Program-made: the position numbers and the translations under genes
Origin: Candidatus Paceibacter sp.
GTDB lineage: Bacteria; Patescibacteriota; Minisyncoccia; Phycocordibacterales; JABAAK01
Direction: 5' to 3'
Assembly (NCBI GenBank): GCA_014238775.1
Contig: JABAAK010000023.1
Span: 1-22,795, forward strand
Length of the DNA: 22,795 nucleotides
In this document: in pieces, positions 15,618 to 22,795 of the stretch
Numbering within the stretch: position 1 is the stretch's first letter
How the letters are laid out: each line of letters starts with the position of its first letter
The notes under the pieces: generated by a model
Seen by the model: the letters and a program-made list of their open reading frames with translations, nothing else
Told to the model about the DNA's origin: nothing
Database searches by the model: none

Positions 15618-16973
15618 ATGCAAAACAAATGGGACGAAGTAATTAAATTGTGTAAATCCAGAGGCTTTATTTTTCCGTCATCTGAAATATATGACGGTTT
15701 TTCTGGTGTGTATGATTATGGTCCGCTTGGAGTGGAGTTATCTAAAAATATCAAAAAAGAGTGGTGGAAGAGTGTTGTATATAAAAACAAAGAAATTCTA
15801 GGAATAGATTCAGCTATTTTTACAAACCCTAGGGTATGGGAGGTATCGGGACACACAACTGGCTTTTCTGACCCTTGCACTATAGATAAAAAAACAGGTA
15901 CAAAATATAGGGTTGATCATCTTCTTGAAAAGATTAATATAGATTGCGACGGAATAAAAGATTTAAAAGAAATAAAAACTCTTTTTGATAAACATAAAAA
16001 AGACATTAAAATAAAAGGTGTAAATGTTGCGGATTTGTCTGAAACAGAATTTGTTAATTTATTAGTAGAATCTAATCTAAATCAATCAAAAGTCGGAAAA
16101 TCTTACTTGAGAGGGGAGACATGTCAAGGAATTTTTATAAATTATAAAAATGTGGTTTCTTCAACAAACAAAAAAATACCTTTTGGTATAGCACAAATAG
16201 GAAAAGCTTTTAGAAATGAAATATCTGCAAGACAGTTTATTTTTAGATTAAGAGAATTTGAACAAATGGAACTGCAATTTTTTGATTTTCCTAAAAAATC
16301 AGATGAAAATTTTATTAAATTCAAAGAAAGTTCTCTTGAGTTTTTATTGTCTCTTGGACTGAAAAAAGAAAATTTAAGATATAAAGAGCATGACAAATTA
16401 GTGTTTTATTGTAAAAAAGCAGTGGATATTGAATACAATTATCCACTAGGATGGAAGGAGCTTGAGGGTATACATGACAGGGGTGATCATGACTTAACCC
16501 AACATGGTACTTTTTCAAATACAAAAATGGATTTTTTTGATGAAAAAACTAAAACAAAACACATACCCAATGTCATTGAGACATCTGTTGGTGTTGAACG
16601 ACTATTTTTAGCAATTATACTTGATGCATATACAGAAGAATCTTTACCAGACGAAACAAAAAGAGTAGTTTTAAAATTAAAACCAGAAATAGCGCCTACT
16701 TATATTGCAATTTTACCATTGTTTAAAAAAGATGGTTTACAAGAAAAAGCAGTTGAAATATTTAATATAATGTCAGAAAATTATGTATGTTCTTATGATG
16801 ACACACAAAGCATAGGTAAGAGATACAGAAGGCAAGACGAAGTCGGAACACCATTTTGTATAACAATAGATTATCAAACATTAGAAGACGAAACTGTAAC
16901 AATTAGGCACAGAGATTCTATGAACCAAACCAGGATAAAAATTTTTGATTTAGACAAATCATTGAAATTTTAA
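15618..16973 (+). CDS. glyS: Glycyl-tRNA synthetase (single-chain, class II)
   Basis: This charges tRNA-Gly. It is the homodimeric eukaryote/archaea-like type also found in many bacteria, not the alpha2-beta2 form. The 451-residue sequence shows CKSRGFIFPSSEIYDGFSGV, YDYGPLGVELSKNIK, WEVSGHTTGFSDP, motif 2 (IPFGIAQIGKAFRNEIS with FIFRLREFEQME), and a C-terminal anticodon-binding domain (IAPTYIAILPLFKK, ending with DEVGTPFCITIDYQTLEDET and VTIRHRDSM). The motif that usually reads RPETAQG is RGETCQG here (165-171). The stop codon TAA abuts the stop of the opposite-strand gene with no gap. A TATAAT ends 6 bases before the ATG. Confidence 0.95.
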   Translation: MQNKWDEVIKLCKSRGFIFPSSEIYDGFSGVYDYGPLGVELSKNIKKEWWKSVVYKNKEILGIDSAIFTNPRVWEVSGHTTGFSDPCTIDKKTGTKYRVDHLLEKINIDCDGIKDLKEIKTLFDKHKKDIKIKGVNVADLSETEFVNLLVESNLNQSKVGKSYLRGETCQGIFINYKNVVSSTNKKIPFGIAQIGKAFRNEISARQFIFRLREFEQMELQFFDFPKKSDENFIKFKESSLEFLLSLGLKKENLRYKEHDKLVFYCKKAVDIEYNYPLGWKELEGIHDRGDHDLTQHGTFSNTKMDFFDEKTKTKHIPNVIETSVGVERLFLAIILDAYTEESLPDETKRVVLKLKPEIAPTYIAILPLFKKDGLQEKAVEIFNIMSENYVCSYDDTQSIGKRYRRQDEVGTPFCITIDYQTLEDETVTIRHRDSMNQTRIKIFDLDKSLKF

Positions 16974-16983
16974 TTATAAAATT
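16966..16983 (+). repeat. AT-only inverted repeat at the convergent gene junction
   Basis: AATTTTA (16966-16972) and TAAAATT (16977-16983) flank a 4-base loop. The site is centred on the abutting stop codons of glyS and the - strand gene, which together read TAATTA. It could form a weak hairpin in transcripts from either strand. With no G-C pairs it is at best a weak terminator and may be chance. Confidence 0.25.
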
Positions 16984-17651
16984 ATCTGGTAAAAGATTTC
17001 TGTTAATTCTTGAAAAGTGTGTATACCAAATTCTGAATATAGTTCTGTTCCGCTATTGTCTAAAATTTGTAAATAAGGTGTTTGTGTTATTTGTAAACTC
17101 TTTATAATGCTTTTTGTTTTTTCTTCAAAAGATTTGCGTTTTTCTCCACCTAATAACCTACATTCAGATATTATCTTTGTTTCAATGTTTAATTCGTTAA
17201 AGATTTTATTAAATCTTTCTGTAGGGTATTCAATCTCTTCAACAACCAAAAGTGATCTATCAATAAAATCTAGTGCTGTTTGATTTCCATAATTTTCTCT
17301 AATACATTCGGTTGTCAACCCTTTCTCTGTGGATAATTGGTCTACATGAGGCCCGTGTCTAATTACAACTGCAATTTCCCCAGATGTTACATAATGACTA
17401 TTAAGAAGTGAGTGTAAATGTGGATGAAAGTCTTTACAATGTTTGCATTGTAAATCTATATATTCTATTAAAAAAAAGTTTGCATCTTCATTTCCAATAA
17501 CTATGTCGTCAACTTCTATAAAGTTTACTTTTTTTAAATTATCAGAATTATGTGATTTTATTTTAAAATTACTCTGACTGTCTTTATAAACAATTGTAAG
17601 TGATATTAATATACCTGCAATAATAATTAAAAATGGATTTATATTTTTCAT
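16974..17651 (-). CDS. Membrane-anchored DsbA-like thiol-disulfide oxidoreductase
   Basis: A thioredoxin-fold protein of the DsbA/BdbD type, likely forming or isomerising disulfides in exported proteins. Residues 7-22 (FLIIIAGILISLTIVY) form an N-terminal anchor, placing the domain outside the membrane. The redox motif is C69-K-H-C72 in EYIDLQCKHCKDFHP, followed by a helical insert (about 115-160) and the cis-Pro loop TQTPYLQI near 190. The 225-residue length fits the family. It is downstream of the exonuclease gene by 16 bases on the same strand and ends exactly where glyS ends on the other. No VKOR- or DsbB-type partner is visible in the window. Confidence 0.88.
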   Translation of the reverse strand: MKNINPFLIIIAGILISLTIVYKDSQSNFKIKSHNSDNLKKVNFIEVDDIVIGNEDANFFLIEYIDLQCKHCKDFHPHLHSLLNSHYVTSGEIAVVIRHGPHVDQLSTEKGLTTECIRENYGNQTALDFIDRSLLVVEEIEYPTERFNKIFNELNIETKIISECRLLGGEKRKSFEEKTKSIIKSLQITQTPYLQILDNSGTELYSEFGIHTFQELTEIFYQIIL

Positions 17652-17667
17652 TTACTTGTATTGTACA

Positions 17668-18255
17668 TTATAAAAACTTTAAACTCTCATTTGTTATTTG
17701 TTCTGAGGTTATATCATCTTTATACATTGTAGTATCAATTTTAATTTCATTAATGTTTCCAAAATCTTCATATTTTAAAATTTCGTTTTTCATAACATAT
17801 TCAAAAACATCTTTTGTTATTTTAACATCATCAACACAATATTTTTTTATTTTTTCTATTTCACCTTTTTTCCACCACTCTATTGCATCTAGACCGTGTC
17901 CTGATTTACTAATTCCAAGTGTACCTTTTGCAATCCAATCTAATTTTAGTCTTCTTCCGAAGGAGTTTTTTATCATTTCTAATATATCTATACTATTTTT
18001 CTTTTTTAAATCGTATTGATAATATTTATTTAGTATTGGAATATCAAAATGATTAGAGTTGAATCCTATTAAAGTATCAGACTTATCTATGTAAGGCCAC
18101 AAATCTTTTAACTCATTTTCAGAAAAAGATAAATATTTGTCTGTATCATAATCGTAGATAGCAATCACAGACAAATCTAAGCTTTCAGGTTTTCTAGACC
18201 CTGTGTCTTGAAAAGTATTTTTAGTTTCTATATCAAAAACAAGTTTTTTTAACAT
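17668..18255 (-). CDS. DEDDy-type 3'-5' exonuclease (RNase H fold)
   Basis: A stand-alone 3'-5' exonuclease domain related to DnaQ and PolB proofreading domains. Motif Exo I is FDIET (D8, E10), Exo II is LIGFNSNHFDIPIL (D71), and Exo III is YCVDD with Y139 and D143 in the YxxxD form, completing the four acidic ligands. At 195 residues it is just the catalytic domain. It resembles the predicted PolB-like exonucleases widespread in small-genome bacteria; its substrate (DNA or RNA) cannot be told. It is divergent from mraY (51-base gap) and leads a two-gene unit with the DsbA-like gene. Confidence 0.85.
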   Translation of the reverse strand: MLKKLVFDIETKNTFQDTGSRKPESLDLSVIAIYDYDTDKYLSFSENELKDLWPYIDKSDTLIGFNSNHFDIPILNKYYQYDLKKKNSIDILEMIKNSFGRRLKLDWIAKGTLGISKSGHGLDAIEWWKKGEIEKIKKYCVDDVKITKDVFEYVMKNEILKYEDFGNINEIKIDTTMYKDDITSEQITNESLKFL

Positions 18256-18293
18256 TATATTTTTCTACTATTATTATTATTTCTATTGTGGGT

Positions 18294-18299
18294 TATAAT
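18294..18299 (+). promoter_or_regulatory. Putative -10 box for mraY in the divergent gap
   Basis: A perfect TATAAT ends 7 bases before the mraY ATG at 18307, predicting a transcript that begins at or within a base of the start codon. The -35 position (near 18271-18276, TTATTA) is poor. The 51-base gap (18256-18306) must also hold the promoter for the opposite-strand exonuclease, for which I see no clear match. Confidence 0.45.
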
Positions 18300-18306
18300 A
18301 ACACAT

Positions 18307-19353
18307 ATGTATGAATCATTTGCATTAAATCCATTAATTTTATTGCCTATATCGTTTTTTATTGGATTTGTTTTTACTTTGGTTTGTACTCCACAATTAA
18401 TTAAATTTTTAAAGTTTAAAAAAACATGGAGGTACGATAATACAAAAAAAACAATAGATGGTGTTGATTCTATTCCATTTAATCAAATACAAAAAAAGAA
18501 AATTGAGGAAGGAGACAAAACACCGAGAATGGGGGGGCTTTCTTTTGTTATTCCAACAATAATATTACTTGGTTTTTATAGTTATATTTCAAAAAGTGAA
18601 ATAATTTTTTTAATTTTTGCAGTGTTTGTTATTGCTTCTTTAGTTGGTTTTGTTGACGATTTGATGGATATAAAACAAAACAGAAGAGAAATACCATTCA
18701 CATATACACTTTTGTTTTTTGCACTTGTTGGTTTTGTGTTTGGTTATGCTTTGAACATTTTTGGACTTGATACATTAAACATAGGTATTGGTAGGTATGA
18801 ATACATATGGAATGTTTCCTCATGGATGCCTATTTTGTCTGCATTATGGTTTACTTGTTGGTTCTCTACATCGCCGATTGATGGTATAGATGGGTTATCT
18901 GCTACGGTGTATAAATCTGCATTTTTATTTTTTGGAATTTTTTTAGTTCTTTCTAATTTCACTTTACTACCACTTTCTATTATTTGCTTTGCATTTTTTG
19001 GAACTCTACTCGGATTTCATTGGTTTAACATTACACCAGCTAAATTCTATATGGGGGAGGTGGGTGTCGCACCTGTAACTATATTGTTTGCAGCATTAAC
19101 ATTTCTTTCCTCTGCATTGGGTGCTGGAGGAATGTTTTTCTCATTGTTTGCAGGTTTTTTGATGATTATAACTGTAGGTTCAATTGTTTTACAATATTTT
19201 TTCTGGATTTTTTTAAAAAAGCCATTATTTAGAATAACTCCCATACATCATACATTTCAATATAATGGTATGCCAGATGCTTCTGTTGTAACAAGATATG
19301 GTGTTATAAGTGTAATTGTTTCTATGATTGGTATTACACTACTGTTTATTTAA
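18307..19353 (+). CDS. mraY: MraY-family phospho-MurNAc-pentapeptide transferase
   Basis: MraY transfers phospho-MurNAc-pentapeptide to undecaprenyl phosphate at the inner membrane face, making lipid I. The ATG at 18307 gives 348 residues with about ten membrane helices; a TTG at 18286 would add seven. Family motifs: PRMGGL (73-78), D117-D118 in GFVDDLMD, D192 and D195 in IDGIDGLS, and FNITPAKFYMG. Several normally invariant residues differ: the MGDVGS aspartate is E251 (MGEVG), the HHH motif is H314-H315-T316, and the Asn of NLTDG is replaced (SPIDG). The ftsW and murG genes downstream support a role in cell wall synthesis. The family is firm; activity with the usual substrate is inferred. 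Confidence 0.9.
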   Translation: MYESFALNPLILLPISFFIGFVFTLVCTPQLIKFLKFKKTWRYDNTKKTIDGVDSIPFNQIQKKKIEEGDKTPRMGGLSFVIPTIILLGFYSYISKSEIIFLIFAVFVIASLVGFVDDLMDIKQNRREIPFTYTLLFFALVGFVFGYALNIFGLDTLNIGIGRYEYIWNVSSWMPILSALWFTCWFSTSPIDGIDGLSATVYKSAFLFFGIFLVLSNFTLLPLSIICFAFFGTLLGFHWFNITPAKFYMGEVGVAPVTILFAALTFLSSALGAGGMFFSLFAGFLMIITVGSIVLQYFFWIFLKKPLFRITPIHHTFQYNGMPDASVVTRYGVISVIVSMIGITLLFI

Positions 19354-19359
19354 TTTAGC

Positions 19360-20508
19360 GTGAGAGTTTCTGTCTCACCTGAAAACATAAAAAGTATTCT
19401 ACTTGGATTATGTATTGTTATGCAATTTTTTGGTTTTGTAGTATTCCTATCGTCTTATACATCTTCAATTGCATTTGATCAAACATTTAGTATATTTAAT
19501 AGTGTTTTAACCCAATTGGCTGCTATTGTTATAGGTTGGACTATTTTGTTTATTGTATGGAAATTTTTTAATTATGAGTTATTAAAAAACAAAAAAATTA
19601 TTTTTGTGTTAGGGGCACTTACAATTATTGTAATTTTTTTGTTAGCTCTGTTTGTGGAATCTCGTGGAGGGGCTTTTAGATGGATTTCTATTGGTTTTGC
19701 AACAATCCAACCATCAGAGTTTGTAAAGCCAATTGTTATGATTGTATCTGCATATTTTTTATACATGACAGAGAAAAAAAATAAAAAGAAAGAATTTTTT
19801 CTATGGTTTGGGGGATATATGATTCTTATTTTTGCTGCTTTTTACAAACAAGTTGATTTAGGAACAATGTCTGTGATTGCCTTATCTGTTGTGCTTATGG
19901 CTCTGTGTGCTCGAAGTATACCAATAAAAGAAAAGGTTTTTTTCTTACTTTCAATGTTCGTGCTGGTTTGTGGTTTTGTATTTTTTTCACCACACACACA
20001 CAATCGATTTGAATCTTCATACAAACTTTTGACTAACAATTTAACAGAAGCAGACCTCAGGGGGTCCGCCTATCACCAAATAAACAACCTTAGAGCACTG
20101 TCCTATGGAGGGGTTTTTGGTAGCGGGCTCGGACATAGTGTTCAAAAACAAAAAAAATCCTTACCAGAAATATCCACGGATTCAATTTTTGCATTAATCG
20201 GAGAAGAGCTTGGTTTTTTTGGGACAACTTTTATTGTTTTATTTTTTTTAGGATTCTCTTTTGCATGTTTATATATTGCGTCTTATGTAAAAGACCGGTT
20301 TGGTATGTTTGTAATAATTGGAATAACCTCAGTAATAGTTTCTCAAGCGTATTTTCATATTTTGGTTACATTAGGTGCGCCGGCAAGTGGAATCCCATTA
20401 GTTTTTTTTAGTAAAGGGGGGTCTATTACGGTATTTACCATGATGTCTATAGGTCTTGTTTTAAATATTTTTGACAGGAGTATTGCACTAAAAAAGCATA
20501 GGTCTTAA
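19360..20508 (+). CDS. ftsW: FtsW/RodA/SpoVE-family peptidoglycan polymerase
   Basis: A SEDS-family glycosyltransferase that polymerises lipid II, working with a class B penicillin-binding protein. The 382-residue protein has about ten membrane helices. SEDS motifs are clear: FRWISIGFATIQPSEFVKP (with QPSE 117-120), DLGT 166-169, YGGVFGSGLGHS, and SLPEISTDSIFALIGEELG, which contains D274 at the position of the catalytic Asp. The C-terminal IPLVFFSKGGSITVFTMMSI is also typical. Its place between mraY and murG favours FtsW over RodA. The start is GTG, 6 bases after the mraY stop, with no SD. Confidence 0.9.
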   Translation: MRVSVSPENIKSILLGLCIVMQFFGFVVFLSSYTSSIAFDQTFSIFNSVLTQLAAIVIGWTILFIVWKFFNYELLKNKKIIFVLGALTIIVIFLLALFVESRGGAFRWISIGFATIQPSEFVKPIVMIVSAYFLYMTEKKNKKKEFFLWFGGYMILIFAAFYKQVDLGTMSVIALSVVLMALCARSIPIKEKVFFLLSMFVLVCGFVFFSPHTHNRFESSYKLLTNNLTEADLRGSAYHQINNLRALSYGGVFGSGLGHSVQKQKKSLPEISTDSIFALIGEELGFFGTTFIVLFFLGFSFACLYIASYVKDRFGMFVIIGITSVIVSQAYFHILVTLGAPASGIPLVFFSKGGSITVFTMMSIGLVLNIFDRSIALKKHRS

Positions 20509-20517
20509 TAAATATAA

Positions 20518-20526
20518 TGTTAAAAT
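20518..20526 (+). promoter_or_regulatory. Putative extended -10 for murG
   Basis: TGT-TAAAAT (TGN followed by a 5 of 6 match) ends 6 bases before the murG ATG in the 24-base gap after ftsW. A second TATAAT lies at 20513-20518. Neither has a well-placed -35; a perfect TTGACA at 20471 is too far upstream. murG may also be reached by read-through from mraY-ftsW. Confidence 0.35.
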
Positions 20527-20532
20527 AGTATT

Positions 20533-21696
20533 ATGAAAATAGCTTTAACAGGAGGTGGAACTGGTGGTCATTTTTATCCGTTGATTGCCGTTGCAGAAGA
20601 AATAGAAAAAATAGCAAGACAAAAACGACTGATATCACCATCTGTTTATTATATTGGAAACAAACATTATGATAAAACTACTTTAGATAATTTAGGAATA
20701 AGTTTTTTATATTGTCCTGCCGGGAAAAAAAAACTTACAAAAACACTTTTCTCTTATATATCAAATTTTTTTGACATGTTTAAAATTTTATTTGGTATAT
20801 TTTATGCATTTATTGTTTTATATAAATTATATCCGGATGTAGTTTTTAGCAAAGGTGGATATGTTGCTTATCCTGTGTGTGTAGCTGCACGGTTTTTAAA
20901 GATTCCTCTGGTTATACATGATTCTGATTCTATACCAGGCAGAGTTACTTTACGAACAGCAAAAAGTGCTATGTATATAGGAATTGCTTTCCCTGAGGCA
21001 GAGAAATATTTTTCAAAAAATGAATTGAAAAAAACATCTCTTGTTGGAATACCCATGAGATCAGAATTAACAAAAAATACAAATTCTAAAGACAATAGCA
21101 ATACCGAAATGCCTTTTGGACTCCATAAAAACAAAAAGATTATACTTGTGTTGGGTGGGTCGCTTGGTGCTTCATATGTAAATGACAATATAATAGATGC
21201 TTTAGACAAATTACTGGTCAATTTTCAAATAGTTCACCAAACAGGTAAAAACAATTTTGAAAAAATAAAAAAAGAGGCAAATATATATCTAATGAATCAC
21301 AAACATTTTAAAGATTATCATCCAGAGTCATTTTTAAATACATATGAACTAAAAAAAATGTATTCAGTGGCTGATATTATAATAACAAGGGCAGGGTCAT
21401 CTACACTTTCAGAGATTTCCCATTGGGGCATACCATCCATAATAATACCAATACCAGAAACTGTATCCAGAGACCAAAGATCAAATGCATATGCGTATGC
21501 TAGAATTTCTGGTGGTGTTGTTATAGAACAAAAAAATCTATCTCCAGGGATACTTTTATCACAAATAAACTCAATTTTATTAGATGACAAGCTGTTGGAT
21601 GAAAAAAGAAAATTAGCACTAAATTTCGACAACCCAGAAGCAGCTAAAACCATAGCAAATACATTAATTTCAATACTTATTTCACATGAAAAATAA
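20533..21696 (+). CDS. murG: Lipid II synthase MurG (GlcNAc transferase)
   Basis: MurG adds GlcNAc to lipid I to make lipid II at the cytoplasmic membrane face. The 387-residue protein is a GT-B glycosyltransferase. The N-terminal glycine loop is GGGTGGHFYP (7-16); later motifs are FSKGGYVAYPV, IHDSDSIPGRVTLR (where most MurG have HEQN), a second Gly-rich loop VLGGSLGASYVN, and the UDP-GlcNAc site ITRAGSSTLSEISHWGIPSI. Hydrophobic segments near residues 70-100 fit membrane association. The last 11 bases overlap gltX. Confidence 0.95.
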   Translation: MKIALTGGGTGGHFYPLIAVAEEIEKIARQKRLISPSVYYIGNKHYDKTTLDNLGISFLYCPAGKKKLTKTLFSYISNFFDMFKILFGIFYAFIVLYKLYPDVVFSKGGYVAYPVCVAARFLKIPLVIHDSDSIPGRVTLRTAKSAMYIGIAFPEAEKYFSKNELKKTSLVGIPMRSELTKNTNSKDNSNTEMPFGLHKNKKIILVLGGSLGASYVNDNIIDALDKLLVNFQIVHQTGKNNFEKIKKEANIYLMNHKHFKDYHPESFLNTYELKKMYSVADIIITRAGSSTLSEISHWGIPSIIIPIPETVSRDQRSNAYAYARISGGVVIEQKNLSPGILLSQINSILLDDKLLDEKRKLALNFDNPEAAKTIANTLISILISHEK

Positions 21697-22795
21697 TATA
21701 ACAATAAATACAAGGATAGCACCGTCTCCAACTGGACCACTTCACATAGGTACAGCAAGAACTGCTTTGTACAATTATCTATACACAAAAAAAAATAACG
21801 GTAAATTTTTTATAAGAATCGAAGATACGGACAAAAAAAGATGCAAAAAAAAATATTTCAAAGATGCTATAAATTCATTACATATTCTTGGAATCTTTGA
21901 GGATGATTTGTTTATACAATCCCAAAGAACATATATATATAAAAAAGAACTAGAAAGATTAATAAAAGAAGACAAAGCATATGTGTCATGCGAAAAATCA
22001 AAACACAACCATAAAAAAAATATAAACGTAATAAGATTTAAAAATCCAAAGAAAATAGTTGAGTTCAATGATTCCATACGAGGAAATATTAAAATTGATA
22101 CAACAGAACTTGGTGATTTTGTTATTGCAAGATCAATTTCAGATCCGCTTTATCATTTTACAGTTGTTGTAGATGACCAGAAGATGAACATAACAAACAT
22201 TATAAGGGGAGATGATCATATATCAAACACACCAAGGCAGATTTTGTTAATAGAAGCACTTAATTATCAAATTCCAAAATATACACACATACCATTAATA
22301 ACTTCTATAGATGGAAAAAAATTATCTAAAAGAAAAAATGATACTTCTATTTTAAATTATATACATCAGGGATACATACCAGAGGCATTGGTAAATTATT
22401 TATTTATACTTGGGTTAGGGGATGTTAATAATTCAAAAAATGATTCAGTTGATGAAATCAGAAATATAAATCAACTAACTTCTGATTTTGATATTAACAG
22501 GATACAAAAAAAATCATCTGTTTTTGATATTAAAAAATTAAATTGGATTAATAAACAATACATTAAAAAACTTAGTTGTTTACAAATCAGACAAAAAATT
22601 AAATTTTCTTTGATCAAAAAATTTCCAATAAAATCTACTTTTAATCAAAAAATAATAAAAGAGATTGTTAAAGATTTAAAAGAAAGATTTTATACATTTG
22701 GTGAAATGAAACAAAATATAAAAAACAAAGATTATGATTTTTTATTTAATTTAAAAAACATAGACATCAAAAAAATATCTTGGAGGAAACTAACA
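21686..22795 (+). CDS. gltX: Glutamyl-tRNA synthetase (3' truncated by window end)
   Basis: A class I synthetase that charges tRNA-Glu, and in many bacteria also tRNA-Gln. The frame opens at ATG 21686, inside the murG 3' end, and stays open for 370 codons to the last base. The HIGH motif is in APSPTGPLHIGTARTALYN (H20-I-G-T), IEDTDKKR follows, and the KMSKS loop is KLSKR at 212-216. Further family segments: IIRGDDHISNTPRQ and EALVNYLFILGLG. The Cys-containing insert after the first half (zinc site in E. coli GltX) is cut down to a short KSKHNHKK segment. The protein should end some 70-100 residues beyond the window. Confidence 0.93.
   Translation, partial: MKNNITINTRIAPSPTGPLHIGTARTALYNYLYTKKNNGKFFIRIEDTDKKRCKKKYFKDAINSLHILGIFEDDLFIQSQRTYIYKKELERLIKEDKAYVSCEKSKHNHKKNINVIRFKNPKKIVEFNDSIRGNIKIDTTELGDFVIARSISDPLYHFTVVVDDQKMNITNIIRGDDHISNTPRQILLIEALNYQIPKYTHIPLITSIDGKKLSKRKNDTSILNYIHQGYIPEALVNYLFILGLGDVNNSKNDSVDEIRNINQLTSDFDINRIQKKSSVFDIKKLNWINKQYIKKLSCLQIRQKIKFSLIKKFPIKSTFNQKIIKEIVKDLKERFYTFGEMKQNIKNKDYDFLFNLKNIDIKKISWRKLT

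Noticed and set aside
20471..20476. Perfect TTGACA -35 near the ftsW end
   Set aside because: It is 36 bases from the nearest TATAAT, far outside normal 16-18 spacing, and lies in ftsW coding sequence.
21318..22077. Two - strand open frames opposite murG and gltX
   Set aside because: They lie under strongly conserved + strand genes and show no family features.

Overview
The window is a gene-dense, strongly AT-rich bacterial chromosome segment (roughly 30% G+C by eye). It holds 30 protein genes, 28 on the + strand and 2 on the - strand. Almost all have an obvious housekeeping identity. Gaps are mostly 0-60 bases, and the largest is 117 bases (13331-13447). I see no rRNA, tRNA, CRISPR array, insertion sequence, prophage or other mobile element. 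The small compact proteins, the near absence of Shine-Dalgarno (SD) sequences, the unusual residues in DnaG, MraY and TrmD, and the gene order suggest an ultra-small Patescibacteria/CPR bacterium, most likely of the Parcubacteria type. That placement is inference; no 16S gene is present to confirm it.

Layout. Positions 1-3361 hold the 3' end of rpoC, then dnaG (primase) and rpoD (main sigma factor). Positions 3398-4773 hold rpsP, khpA and trmD, an rpsP operon without rimM or rplS. Positions 4834-8680 hold an alpha-operon-type cluster: infA, rpmJ, rpsM, rpsK, rpsD, rpoA, rplQ, rplM and rpsI. It runs directly into a chaperone block, grpE-dnaK-dnaJ (8687-11881), then a small unidentified membrane protein and trpS. 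After the one sizeable intergenic region come scpA-scpB (chromosome condensation), a D-Ala-D-Ala carboxypeptidase-like protein and glyS. A two-gene - strand island follows (DsbA-like thiol oxidoreductase and a DEDDy 3'-5' exonuclease). The + strand then resumes with a division and cell wall cluster, mraY-ftsW-murG, and the 5' part of gltX, which is cut by the window end.

Together these genes cover transcription (RpoA, RpoC, RpoD), translation (ribosomal proteins, IF-1, three aminoacyl-tRNA synthetases, TrmD), replication priming, protein folding, chromosome segregation and peptidoglycan synthesis. Many pairs overlap or abut (rpoC/dnaG, dnaG/rpoD, scpB/dac, murG/gltX), which implies long co-transcribed units.

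I did not find a clearly new multi-gene system. The points worth a second look are at residue and site level: a primase that has lost its zinc ligands, a cysteine-free L36, a TrmD with His at the catalytic Asp position, a MraY with altered active-site residues, a poly-lysine head on the sigma factor encoded by A8-A9 runs, -10 boxes placed for leaderless transcription, and a repeat-rich region upstream of scpA.
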